A stretch of 32,033 nucleotides of DNA from a virus. Every line of letters starts with the position of its first letter. The stretch's first letter is position 1. The stretch spans positions 1-32,033 of IMG/VR virus record IMGVR_UViG_3300043313_002603, one strand, 5' to 3'. The position numbers and the translations under genes are program-made. This document shows positions 8,282 through 14,111 of this stretch, in pieces. The notes below the pieces were generated by a model that saw only the letters and a list, made by a program, of their open reading frames with translations, was not told where the DNA came from and made no database searches.

Positions 8282-8632
8282 ATGGAACTCATCGGCATCG
8301 CCGGTCTCGTCACCATCATCTGGAAGGTCGTCGACGTCCTCCGGTTCCTCGCCAACAAGGACTGGTCGGCGGTCGTCACCCAAGCCTCGGTGTGGCTCGC
8401 CGCGCTCGCCGTCGCGCTCCTCGCCCGGGAAGCCGAACCGTTCCAGGCCGTCGAGATCCTCGGCACCACCTTCGGGGAGCTCGACTTCGCCGCCACCGTC
8501 CTGTTCGCCCTCGGCATCGGCTCCACCGCCTCCGGGGTCGTCGACTTCAAACAGGCCATCGACGGGACCGACTCGGCCGCCGTCCCCCGCCTGGTCGACA
8601 CCCGGCCCGTCGTCGACCACCACCCGACCTGA
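8282..8632 (+). CDS. Holin-like membrane protein
   Basis: A 116-residue protein. ATG 8282 is preceded by GGGAG at about 8271-8275, and the stop overlaps the endolysin ATG (TGATG). It has three hydrophobic segments: IGIAGLVTIIWKVVDVL, VWLAALAVALLA and ATVLFALGIGSTASG. It ends in a polar acidic/basic tail (DTRPVVDHHPT). Small multi-helix proteins translationally coupled to the endolysin gene are the usual phage holins, which time lysis by opening the membrane. This protein and the one before it may act as a pair. Confidence 0.7.
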   Translation: MELIGIAGLVTIIWKVVDVLRFLANKDWSAVVTQASVWLAALAVALLAREAEPFQAVEILGTTFGELDFAATVLFALGIGSTASGVVDFKQAIDGTDSAAVPRLVDTRPVVDHHPT

Positions 8633-9369
8633 TGGCCTGGCGTCTTGCACGGTCCCTCACCGGCCTCCGCGACGAGGTGAACCGAACCTGGCCGAACCGG
8701 TCCAAGGCCAGCGACGGGACCGTCGGCGACCTCGCCCACCAGAGCCGCAGCAGCGGCCACAACCCGAACGCCGCCGGTGTCGTCACCGCCCTCGACATCA
8801 CCGCCGAGGGCATCGACATCGCCTGGTACGCCGAACACCTCCGGACCCTCGGCGCCGCCGGCCACCCGGCACTGCGCAGCGGCGGCTACGTCATCTACAA
8901 CCGGCGGATCTGCTCGGCCAAGTCCGGGTGGCGTTGGACCGCCTACAACGGCGCCAACCCGCACATCAAGCACTGCCACTGCTCGGTCGGGTCCACCGCC
9001 GCCGCCTACGACTCGACCTCCCCCTGGGGGATCACCAACCGAGGAGACGACTTCATGTCCGCACTGAACGACGCCGAACAACGAGAGCTCCTCACCCGGA
9101 TGCGCAAGGCCGAAGAGTACGCGGCCTCCGCCAAGATGATGGCCGAGGACACCCACAAGCGGTGCATCCGCCTCGAGAGCTCCATTCACGGCGTCGACGA
9201 CGACACCCGGAACCGAAGCATCTTCTTCCGGGTCAAGTATCTCTTCAGTGAACTTCTCGATTCCGGCAACAACCTGAAGCTCCGCCAGATCCTCGCCCTC
9301 TACGGCCATCCTGACGTGCAGGCGGCGATACGCAAGGTCGACGCCGAAGCGAACCCGGGCGACCAGTAG
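8632..9369 (+). CDS. Endolysin, zinc peptidase (M15-like) with C-terminal helical domain
   Basis: A 245-residue lysin, ATG overlapping the holin stop. Residues 27-57 read SDGTVGDLAHQSRSSGHNPN then ALDI, and residues 106-119 read NGANPHIKHCHCSV. This arrangement of H36/H43, D55 and H114/H116 is that of LAS/M15-type zinc peptidases that cleave peptidoglycan stem peptides. Residues about 142-245 are charged and helical (DAEQRELLTRMRKAEEYAA) and probably bind the wall or oligomerise. An internal in-frame ATG at 9055, eight bases after GAGGAG (9041-9046), could start the C-terminal domain on its own. The zinc ligands are assigned by motif only. Confidence 0.85.
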   Translation: MAWRLARSLTGLRDEVNRTWPNRSKASDGTVGDLAHQSRSSGHNPNAAGVVTALDITAEGIDIAWYAEHLRTLGAAGHPALRSGGYVIYNRRICSAKSGWRWTAYNGANPHIKHCHCSVGSTAAAYDSTSPWGITNRGDDFMSALNDAEQRELLTRMRKAEEYAASAKMMAEDTHKRCIRLESSIHGVDDDTRNRSIFFRVKYLFSELLDSGNNLKLRQILALYGHPDVQAAIRKVDAEANPGDQ

Positions 9370-9390
9370 AACCCCCCCATACTGGACCGG

Positions 9391-9474
9391 GTGAACGACG
9401 TCATCGCCGCGGTCGTGATCGGGGTCGCCGCCGTGGTGTTCGCCTACGCCTGGACCACCCGTCCCGGGAAGTGA
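9391..9474 (+). CDS. Tiny single-helix membrane protein
   Basis: A 27-residue ORF beginning at GTG 9391 and dominated by one hydrophobic helix (VIAAVVIGVAAVVFAYAW) with a short basic tail (RPGK). Its stop overlaps the start of the next ORF as GTGA. Small membrane peptides directly after the endolysin are common in actinophages and may regulate lysis. No clear ribosome-binding site is seen, so the call depends on the coupled arrangement and the helix. Confidence 0.5.
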   Translation: MNDVIAAVVIGVAAVVFAYAWTTRPGK

Positions 9475-9617
9475 CCGACCTGCAGGTGGCCGTCGCGGCG
9501 CTGGCCTGCACCATCGCCGGATGGACCCTCGTCGCGGTCACCGGTGCCAGACTGGCCCGGGACCGCCGCCGGCGTCGAGCCCCTCGCCAGGTGCGACGCC
9601 CACGGTCGGAAGGGTGA
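9471..9617 (+). CDS. Small membrane protein with basic C-terminus
   Basis: A 48-residue ORF starting at GTG 9471, overlapping the previous TGA. One hydrophobic segment (VAVAALACTIAGWTLVAVTGA) is followed by a strongly basic tail (RLARDRRRRRAPRQVRRPR). By the positive-inside rule the tail should be cytoplasmic. It is the last gene before the terminator and so the end of the late operon. A role in lysis, for example in membrane association or holin control, is plausible but unproven. Confidence 0.5.
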   Translation: MTDLQVAVAALACTIAGWTLVAVTGARLARDRRRRRAPRQVRRPRSEG

Positions 9618-9653
9618 ACGGACCGCCCCGCTCATGTGCTGGGGCGGTCCGTT
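9617..9653 (+). terminator. Strong terminator closing the late operon
   Basis: A perfect 13-bp stem: AACGGACCGCCCC (9617-9629) pairs with GGGGCGGTCCGTT (9641-9653) around an 11-base loop. It begins on the stop codon of the last lysis-region ORF. There is no long T-run, as is common in actinobacterial terminators. The symmetry would also stop leftward transcription. Confidence 0.85.
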
Positions 9654-9842
9654 CGTCGCGCCCCCGACCCGGACATGCAAGCAACCTTGCGCACCGGCCG
9701 GCCTAACCAACGGTTCCCACCCAACCGACGCCAACAGCCGGAGGTCACGGGCCGCCGGCCACCACCAGATCGTCGCCGACCTCACCACGCAACCGGACCG
9801 CCACACGGCGCGGTACCCGACGCACGACCCGGACCGTTCGGG

Positions 9843-9848
9843 TACTTT
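9843..9848 (+). promoter_or_regulatory. Candidate -10 box for a leaderless transcript
   Basis: TACTTT fits the actinobacterial TANNNT -10 pattern and ends eight bases before the ATG at 9857, which has no Shine-Dalgarno sequence. That geometry suggests a leaderless mRNA. No convincing -35 is seen. The rest of 9654-9856 holds no gene I can support; it contains a short GCAAG/CTTGC dyad (about 9676-9689). Confidence 0.35.
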
Positions 9849-9856
9849 GCCCGGCC

Positions 9857-10150
9857 ATGACCACCGACCCTGACATCGGCGTCCTGTCCGGGCTGCTCCC
9901 CGACGGCCAACAATGGACCGTCCAACCCCTCCTGTGGGGCTGCTACCAGCTGAGCATCGGCCCGGTCGGCGCCGGCTTCTACGACCGGTCCTGGCACTAC
10001 GCCGGCCACGACGCCGTGTACAAGGCGCTCGCCCAGTGGCTCGAGGTGTACGACGACGTGATCGAACCGACCGGCTGGCACCGTGCCCACGACGGCACCG
10101 GCCGCCGACGCCGCGACGGCGACCCCACCCAGGAGTACATCCACTGGTGA
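9857..10150 (+). CDS. Hypothetical protein, 97 residues
   Basis: First gene after the late-operon terminator, probably the start of an accessory or early unit. The protein is soluble and has many aromatic residues (LLWGCYQLSIGP, GFYDRSWHYAGHDAVYKALAQWLEVYDD). It ends with an Arg-rich stretch and EYIHW. The helix around KALAQWLEVYDD and the dense Trp/Tyr content suggest a compact fold. No family is recognised. ATG 9857 is chosen because coding character begins there, although no ribosome-binding site precedes it. The next gene overlaps its stop. Confidence 0.65.
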   Translation: MTTDPDIGVLSGLLPDGQQWTVQPLLWGCYQLSIGPVGAGFYDRSWHYAGHDAVYKALAQWLEVYDDVIEPTGWHRAHDGTGRRRRDGDPTQEYIHW

Positions 10151-10290
10151 GCATGAACGAGCGTCAGCGGTTCGCCATCGCCAATCCACTCAACTCGGCC
10201 CGGGACCGGGCCCACGTCATCCGGCACCGCTACCTCCGCGAACGGGGCGACAAGACGCTCCTCGTCATCGTCCTGGCGGTCGACAGGTGA
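10147..10290 (+). CDS. Hypothetical small protein, 47 residues
   Basis: GTG 10147 overlaps the previous TGA; ATG 10153 is a possible alternative. The sequence is basic and amphipathic (MNERQRFAIANPLNSARDRAHVIRHRYLRERG) and ends in a hydrophobic strand (TLLVIVLAVDR). No domain is recognised. It lies in a run of small accessory genes of the type that often carry host-takeover functions, but nothing here shows one. The tight overlap with the upstream gene is the main argument that it is translated. Confidence 0.5.
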   Translation: MSMNERQRFAIANPLNSARDRAHVIRHRYLRERGDKTLLVIVLAVDR

Positions 10291-10314
10291 GCACGCCTCA
10301 ACGATGGGCGGCCC

Positions 10315-10569
10315 GTGTGGCACGCCTCCGTCAGCCTCCAGAACCGCAAGGGCCCGCTCGACGACGAACCGACCGTCGAGCGGTTCGCCATCGACGCGCT
10401 CACCGGGGTCGGCGGCCCGACCGAGTGGTGGCTGTGGAACCCGACCGCCCGCGTCGGCCACCTCCGGGTCCCGGTCACCGACACCGAGAACGAACTGGTC
10501 CCACCGGGCTGCGCCGTCGACGACGCCGGCCCCGAAGGCCAGCAGCGGCCACGCACCACCCGCCCATAA
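10315..10569 (+). CDS. Hypothetical protein, 84 residues (MWHASVS type)
   Basis: This protein begins MWHASVSLQNRKG, a start shared in style by many small actinophage proteins of unknown function. It continues with a helix (VERFAIDALTGVGG), then strand-rich sequence (TEWWLWNPTARVGHLRVPVTD). GTG 10315 is the only start after the in-frame stop at 10288-10290. A competing frame starting at GTG 10287 is Arg/Pro-rich and looks like a shadow. The TAA stop lies inside the first copy of the intergenic motif described at 10562-10586. Confidence 0.65.
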   Translation: MWHASVSLQNRKGPLDDEPTVERFAIDALTGVGGPTEWWLWNPTARVGHLRVPVTDTENELVPPGCAVDDAGPEGQQRPRTTRP

Positions 10570-10586
10570 CGGATGTTGTGTCAAGC
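10562..10586 (+). promoter_or_regulatory. Intergenic motif copy 1 (GCCCATAA-N10-GTCAAGC)
   Basis: The first of four related sites in 10.5-11.35 kb. The left element includes the TAA stop of the upstream gene and the right element lies 10 bases before the next ATG. It differs from the other copies by one base in each element. It may be an operator, a start-associated sequence or a promoter element. Confidence 0.5.
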
Positions 10587-10595
10587 GAGGGAACG

Positions 10596-10886
10596 ATGAT
10601 CGACCCGATGAGTCACGACGGTTGCGCCTACTGCGGCGAACCGATGGAGCCGGACTACGTCCCGCCGAACGGCGCCGAGCAAGCGTTCTGTAACGGCCGA
10701 CCGGCCCACAACGAATGCGGTCTTCGCTCGGCCCTCGGCGGGATCGGGCACCTTGAGGATCACGCCTACTGGTGTCGGCAGATGGACGACCCGGACGGCG
10801 GTCGGACCTACCGACAGTCGGCCCTAGAAGTGATGACATGGGTACATGTTCACGGCATCGATGCCGCCGTGAACGTGTCCGATTGA
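10596..10886 (+). CDS. Hypothetical Cys/His-rich protein, possible zinc-binding
   Basis: A 96-residue protein. ATG 10596 follows GAGGG at about 10587-10591. The N-terminus has a CAYCGEP knuckle (C-x2-C at residues 10-13), followed by FCNGRPAHNEC near residue 33, giving a plausible four-ligand zinc site. The C-terminal half is helical (RTYRQSALEVMTWVHVHGIDAA). Similar short zinc-ribbon proteins are common in actinophage accessory regions, and their function is unknown. It stands alone between two copies of the intergenic motif, so it probably has its own control. Confidence 0.65.
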   Translation: MIDPMSHDGCAYCGEPMEPDYVPPNGAEQAFCNGRPAHNECGLRSALGGIGHLEDHAYWCRQMDDPDGGRTYRQSALEVMTWVHVHGIDAAVNVSD

Positions 10887-10888
10887 CG

Positions 10889-10914
10889 GCCGATAATTCT
10901 GCGATATGTCAACC
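10889..10914 (+). promoter_or_regulatory. Intergenic motif copy 2 (GCCGATAA-N11-GTCAACC)
   Basis: GCCGATAA at 10889-10896 and GTCAACC at 10908-10914, with an 11-base gap (10 in the other copies). It lies just upstream of the ribosome-binding site of the gene at 10927. GCCGATAA equals the -10 consensus of FliA/WhiG sigma factors; a TGAA lies 15 bases upstream, a weak match to the WhiG -35 TAAA. Confidence 0.5.
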
Positions 10915-10926
10915 AGAGGAGGACCG

Positions 10927-11136
10927 ATGGTCGACGAGACCATGCCCGAGGAAACGGTGACGATCCCGATGGTGGAGTACCGGCTACTGGCCGCCATCCA
11001 CGGGCTCGCCGCCGAGCTGGCGATAACGGTTGCACGCACGGACGCCGACGCATCCGCCGACCTCCTCGCCCGGTACGAGAAGACGTCGGTCACGCTCGGC
11101 AGACACCTCATGAGCCGCGCCGACGACCGCCGATAA
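10927..11136 (+). CDS. Hypothetical protein, 69 residues
   Basis: ATG 10927 is preceded by GAGGAGG (10916-10922), so it is preferred over the in-frame ATG at 10906, which lies inside the conserved motif. The protein begins acidic (MVDETMPEETVTIPMVEY) and is then mostly helical (LLAAIHGLAAELAITVAR, ADLLARYEKTSVTLGRHL). The pattern would suit a small dimeric helical bundle. No family is recognised. Its TAA stop is again part of the next motif copy. Confidence 0.6.
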   Translation: MVDETMPEETVTIPMVEYRLLAAIHGLAAELAITVARTDADASADLLARYEKTSVTLGRHLMSRADDRR

Positions 11137-11153
11137 GAGGGATTACGTCAACC
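11129..11153 (+). promoter_or_regulatory. Intergenic motif copy 3 (GCCGATAA-N10-GTCAACC)
   Basis: GCCGATAA at 11129-11136 includes the stop of the upstream gene. GTCAACC at 11147-11153 ends one base before ATG 11155. Spacing is identical to copies 1 and 4. Confidence 0.5.
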
Positions 11154-11154
11154 G

Positions 11155-11316
11155 ATGATGTTCCTACCGACGGTGCCCTACGTCGTGCCGCAACCGCCAC
11201 GACCTCCGCTCATGGTCGGCCGATGGCCGAAGCGGCACGGCGAGGACACGCACGACCTGTTCACCGATCCGGACCCGACCGACCATGACGACGGCGAAGC
11301 GCCGGCCAGCCGATAA
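11155..11316 (+). CDS. Small hypothetical protein, 53 residues
   Basis: A short ORF starting with two adjacent ATG codons (11155, 11158) right after motif copy 3. The protein is Pro-rich at the start (MMFLPTVPYVVPQPPRPP) and acidic at the end (DPDPTDHDDGEAPASR). No ribosome-binding site at normal distance is present; GAGGG lies 13 bases upstream. Its 3' end overlaps the leftward gene that ends at 11261. Position between two motif copies is the best evidence that it is real. Confidence 0.45.
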   Translation: MMFLPTVPYVVPQPPRPPLMVGRWPKRHGEDTHDLFTDPDPTDHDDGEAPASR

Positions 11317-11458
11317 GGCGGGTTCCGTCAACCGGTTGTAGGGGACGGTCGCGGGCCTCCTCCGGCGACAACGGCACGTACGGCTCGTTGAACGTCAACC
11401 CCAGATCCAAGATCCGGGCCACACCCTCCCACCACCTCGGCCTCGTCAGATCAACCAT
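11261..11458 (-). CDS. Hypothetical protein, third gene of the leftward cassette
   Basis: A 65-residue protein read leftward from ATG at 11458, which overlaps the stop of the second cassette gene. It begins MVDLTRPRWWEGVARILDLG, then FNEPYVPLSPEEARDRP, and ends basic (WPALRRRHGRSGPDR). A longer ORF in this frame exists, but the upstream part is the shadow of the neighbouring gene. The translational overlap argues that it is a true gene. The 3' end runs into the end of the rightward gene at 11155-11316 and covers motif copy 4. Function unknown. Confidence 0.6.
   Translation of the reverse strand: MVDLTRPRWWEGVARILDLGLTFNEPYVPLSPEEARDRPLQPVDGTRLIGWPALRRRHGRSGPDR
11309..11338 (+). promoter_or_regulatory. 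Intergenic motif copy 4, orphan (GCCGATAA-N10-GTCAACC)
   Basis: The same motif as copy 3 with 10-base spacing. The right element extends into a perfect palindrome CAACCGGTTG (11329-11338). No rightward gene follows, because the leftward cassette occupies the space. Confidence 0.5.
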
Positions 11459-11696
11459 CGGTCCAAGTCTCGTCGACCAGGCCCACGTGGAAGCTCGACC
11501 CCCGCACCCCACCCTCCGGCCACCACACCGACCGAGTCGCCGTATCGAACTGACCGAAGCCGACAGCGTCATGCCCCGCCGGCCGATTGCACACCAGCTC
11601 CCCACGCCGCGCGGCACACCGCGCGGGGTCATCGCCCGCCAGGTCCGACACGTCGTTGATCCCCGGCCGGCCAAGCCAGTCATCCGGCAGCGGCAT
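11451..11696 (-). CDS. Hypothetical protein, second gene of the leftward cassette
   Basis: An 81-residue protein. ATG at 11696 overlaps the stop of the first cassette gene (TGATG on the minus strand), so the longer in-frame start at 11732 is rejected. The central segment ARCAARRGELVCNRPAGHD carries two cysteines and a histidine, a pattern seen in small phage proteins that may bind zinc. It is followed by strand-rich sequence (SVWWPEGGVRGSSFHVGLVDETW). No family is recognised. The gene also overlaps the third cassette gene, consistent with one leftward transcript. Confidence 0.65.
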   Translation of the reverse strand: MPLPDDWLGRPGINDVSDLAGDDPARCAARRGELVCNRPAGHDAVGFGQFDTATRSVWWPEGGVRGSSFHVGLVDETWTDG

Positions 11697-11950
11697 CAGC
11701 CCTCGCCCCCGACGACCACCGTCTTCACGCACTCGCCGGAGTCGCCGTCGTAGATGTGCGTGAACGTCGGCCGACCCGGCCGGGCATGAGCGGCGGCCAA
11801 GTCGCCATGCCGGCCGGCGATCTCCTCCACCCGGCCGGCGTTCGCCACCGTCACCCGCTCCTCGGCCAACACCGACCCATCGAACGACGACACCCGGAAC
11901 ACCAGGCCACCCGGCGCCACACCCGACCCAATCCGCTCCTCATGAGGCAC
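11696..11950 (-). CDS. Hypothetical protein, first gene of the leftward cassette
   Basis: An 84-residue protein. GTG at 11950 is chosen because a strong GGAGGAGG lies directly upstream on the minus strand; the longer TTG start at 11983 would bury that site. The sequence is beta-rich (GLVFRVSSFDGSVLAEERVTV) with a helix (AGRVEEIAGRHGDLAAAHAR), and ends in an acidic loop and strand (THIYDGDSGECVKTVVVGG). No family is recognised. Its orientation opposite to the rest of the window, next to the integrase, suits a lysogenically expressed cassette. Confidence 0.65.
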   Translation of the reverse strand: MPHEERIGSGVAPGGLVFRVSSFDGSVLAEERVTVANAGRVEEIAGRHGDLAAAHARPGRPTFTHIYDGDSGECVKTVVVGGEG

Positions 11951-11996
11951 TCGAATCCTCCTCCACCTGCGGCTATGCACCAATTGGGGAGAGATT

Positions 11997-12010
11997 AGTC
12001 AACCAGTTGA
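11997..12010. promoter_or_regulatory. GTCAACC site and dyad between leftward cassette and integrase
   Basis: GTCAACCAGTTG here nearly repeats the palindromic part of motif copy 4; TCAAC and GTTGA form an inverted pair. On the minus strand it reads TTGACT, a good -35 for the leftward cassette, though no clear -10 follows. On the plus strand TACCGT (12021-12026) fits TANNNT and ends seven bases before the integrase ATG, suggesting a leaderless integrase mRNA. Confidence 0.4.
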
Positions 12011-12033
12011 TTATTCGCTGTACCGTTGCAGGC

Positions 12034-13482
12034 ATGACCAGCACCTTCAGCTCCTCCGCGGCCCAAGCGATCGTCTCGGCGGTGATCCGGGTCGCCCTGT
12101 ACGCCCGGATCTCGGAGGACGACAAGAAGGACGTCCTCGGGGTGAAGCGTCAGATCCACGACGGCGGCGAGATGGCCGTGGCCAAGGGCTGGCAGGTGGC
12201 CGGCGAGTACATCGACAACGACCTTCGAGCATCCGGTGATGACCTGTGGCGGCCCGAGTTCGAGCGGCTCCTGGAGGACGTTCGTGCCGGCCAGATCGAC
12301 GCCATCATCGCCACCGAGCCCGAACGGATCACCCGGCGGCCGAAGGAGCTGGAGAAGATCCTCGAGGTCTGCGAAGAGGCCGGCGTCAAGTACATCGCTT
12401 ACGTCCACGAGTCCGGCGTCGACATCGGCACGGGCGACGGCATCCTCATGGCGAGGTTCCGGGCTGCGATCGCCGCTCACGAGGTCGCCAAGATCAAGCG
12501 ACGGGTGAAGGACAAGAAGAACGAGCTGGCCCGCGACGGCAAGCCCTCCGGCGGCGGCCGCCGGCCGTTCGGCTATACCGCCGACTACTCGGCGAGCATC
12601 AAGGCTGAGGCCGCGATGATCGAAGACGCAGCCGCCCGAGTCCTCGACGGCGAGTCGATGCGGTCGATCTGCGCCGGGTGGAACGCCGCCGGGCAGCGCA
12701 CCTCGACGGGGGGCGAGTGGCGGCCGAGCTGCCTGCGGTCGATCCTCAAGTCCGGCAGGATCGCTGGACTCCGAGAGCACCATGGCGTCGTCACTCGCAA
12801 GGCGGTGTGGCCGGCGATCATCGACCGAGACACGCATGATCAGCTCGTCGCTCTGCTCGACGCACCCGGCCGACGCCGCGGCAAGATCCTGGGGCACAAC
12901 CTCCTCACCGGTCTGCTCGTATGCGGTCGACCGGGTTGTGACGGCAAGCTTGTGTCGAGCAGCAACAACGGCCACCGCGCCTACGCCTGTCGGACAGATC
13001 CCGGCCGGGCGCACGGTTGCAACAAGCTCGTGATCAAGGCCGAACCGCTCGAGGACTGGATCCGCGACGCTGCCCTGGAACGCCTGGACGAGAACCTGCT
13101 CGCGGAGCTGAAGGCGCAACGGGCCGGGGCCATCGACAAGGCAGACCTCGACAGGATCGACGAGCTCGAGGCTCACATCAGCCTGCTGAACCGGATGCTC
13201 GGCAGCCGCAAGCTCAGCGAGGACGACTACAACGAGGCCCGCGTCGAGGCCGACCCCGAGCTGAAGGCGGCGTACCGGAAGGTGGAACGCCAGCGCACCC
13301 GGACAGTGATCGACGCCTTTCTCGACGATCCCCGCGCTGTCCCGGAGCGATGGGAAGCGGCGAGCCTGCCAGTGAAGCGAGCCGTGCTCGCGGCGATCCT
13401 CAAGAAGATCACCGTCCGCCCAGCGGTGCCTGGCCGGGCCCGCTTCGACGACGACCGCATCGATCCTGACTGGCGCTACTGA
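12034..13482 (+). CDS. int: Serine integrase (large serine recombinase)
   Basis: A 482-residue site-specific recombinase that would integrate the phage at attP/attB without needing host factors. Residues 17-27 read VIRVALYARIS, with S27 as the expected nucleophile of the resolvase domain, followed by ERITRRPKELEKILE. A recombinase DNA-binding domain follows (GGRRPFGYTAD). A zinc ribbon lies near residue 300 (CGRPGCDGK to YACRTDPGRAHGC). A coiled-coil-rich C-terminus contains the KADLDRIDELEAHISLLNRML stretch. The ATG at 12034 is preferred to TTG 12007. A terminator follows. Directionality would need a separate factor; none is recognised here. Confidence 0.95.
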   Translation: MTSTFSSSAAQAIVSAVIRVALYARISEDDKKDVLGVKRQIHDGGEMAVAKGWQVAGEYIDNDLRASGDDLWRPEFERLLEDVRAGQIDAIIATEPERITRRPKELEKILEVCEEAGVKYIAYVHESGVDIGTGDGILMARFRAAIAAHEVAKIKRRVKDKKNELARDGKPSGGGRRPFGYTADYSASIKAEAAMIEDAAARVLDGESMRSICAGWNAAGQRTSTGGEWRPSCLRSILKSGRIAGLREHHGVVTRKAVWPAIIDRDTHDQLVALLDAPGRRRGKILGHNLLTGLLVCGRPGCDGKLVSSSNNGHRAYACRTDPGRAHGCNKLVIKAEPLEDWIRDAALERLDENLLAELKAQRAGAIDKADLDRIDELEAHISLLNRMLGSRKLSEDDYNEARVEADPELKAAYRKVERQRTRTVIDAFLDDPRAVPERWEAASLPVKRAVLAAILKKITVRPAVPGRARFDDDRIDPDWRY

Positions 13483-13510
13483 CCCGGATCGGACCCACAT
13501 TGCCTGGCCT

Positions 13511-13541
13511 ACCGCCCGCCCCCGTTCGAGGGGCGGGCGGT
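13511..13541 (+). terminator. Terminator after the integrase
   Basis: A perfect 12-bp GC-rich stem: ACCGCCCGCCCC (13511-13522) pairs with GGGGCGGGCGGT (13530-13541) around a seven-base loop, 28 bases after the integrase stop. TGTCGCGTCC follows rather than a T-run. Confidence 0.85.
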
Positions 13542-13553
13542 GTCGCGTCCGGG

Positions 13554-13585
13554 GGTTGACAACTGCCCATTGGCGGACGTTCGCC
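13554..13585. promoter_or_regulatory. GTCAACC site (minus strand) and imperfect dyad downstream of integrase; attP not excluded
   Basis: GGTTGAC at 13554-13560 is a reverse-strand copy of the motif's right element and sits in GTTGACAAC, a small dyad. About 10 bases on, GGCGGAC/GTTCGCC forms a near-perfect palindrome (about 13572-13585). Serine-integrase attP sites are often next to the integrase gene and have imperfect dyads, so this stretch is one candidate. No core can be assigned from one sequence. Confidence 0.25.
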
Positions 13586-13679
13586 CAGCGAGATCCATAC
13601 GTGAGAGGAACGACACGGATGTGATTCGGCAGGTCACCGACTCCGCCATAGTTCCTCCAAGGAATGCGCGAATCGGTCA

Positions 13680-13714
13680 TTGACGATCGGCCCTGAGCGG
13701 GTAGCTTGCCGATC
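13680..13714 (+). promoter_or_regulatory. Candidate sigma-A promoter with overlapping operator
   Basis: TTGACG (13680-13685), a 16-base spacer and TAGCTT (13702-13707) form a reasonable promoter upstream of the HTH genes. GATCGG (13685-13690) and CCGATC (13709-13714) form an inverted repeat around the -10, as expected for repressor control. The leader to ATG 13812 would be about 95 bases. The remaining DNA of 13586-13811 holds no supported gene. Confidence 0.5.
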
Positions 13715-13811
13715 AATCGCTTCGACGAACCCGCCGGAATCGGGAGTCGGGGCACAAGGAAACACCACCTGTCGCGGGACCAGGTGACCGACGTTGTGAG
13801 GTCGCGCCCCC

Positions 13812-14030
13812 ATGCAGAAATTCAGCGGGAAGGAACTCCGCCGCCGACGAGAAATGAGCGGCAAACGCCTCGAGCTCATGGCTGTCGAACTGGGCCGGAG
13901 TCGTGACTCGATCGCCTCCTACGAGGCCGGCCGTCGGAACCCTCCGCTCCGCGTCGTCGCCGAACTGGCCGCCAACCTCGGCTGCGAGCCCGGCGCCTTC
14001 TTCACCGAGGAGGCCGACGATGTCGCCTGA
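13812..14030 (+). CDS. XRE/Cro-type HTH regulator
   Basis: A 72-residue single-domain DNA-binding protein. GKELRRRREMSGKRLELMAVELGRSRDSIASYEAGRRNPPLRVVAELAANLGCEPGAFF follows the XRE pattern, with the recognition helix around SRDSIASYEAG and the closing helix VVAELAANLG. Its size and gene position beside the integrase suit a phage Cro or a small repressor. ATG 13812 has GAGG about 11 bases upstream. An operator-like dyad overlaps the candidate promoter in front of it, so autoregulation is plausible. Which lysis-lysogeny role it has cannot be told from the sequence. Confidence 0.85.
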   Translation: MQKFSGKELRRRREMSGKRLELMAVELGRSRDSIASYEAGRRNPPLRVVAELAANLGCEPGAFFTEEADDVA

Positions 14031-14111
14031 AGCGTGCCTCGCGCCGGTCGCCACTGGGCGTCCAGGAAAACCTCCGCTCCGCCTTGTCGCCCCAAAGGAA
14101 CTGTGCACAAA

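Noticed and set aside
9654-9842. tRNA or other small RNA gene in the post-lysis gap
   Set aside because: No cloverleaf, no T-loop GTTCRA in the right place and no paired acceptor arms were found.
10287-10569. Frame starting at GTG 10287 with Arg/Pro-rich product
   Set aside because: The overlapping frame from GTG 10315 has normal phage-protein composition and a clear MWHASVS start.
13556-13584. TTGACA as a rightward promoter downstream of the integrase
   Set aside because: No TANNNT lies at 16-18 bases; the element is better read as part of a GTTGACAAC dyad.
13634-13906. Small ORFs on both strands between integrase and the first HTH gene
   Set aside because: They have no ribosome-binding sites, have mixed composition and overlap the promoter and operator region.
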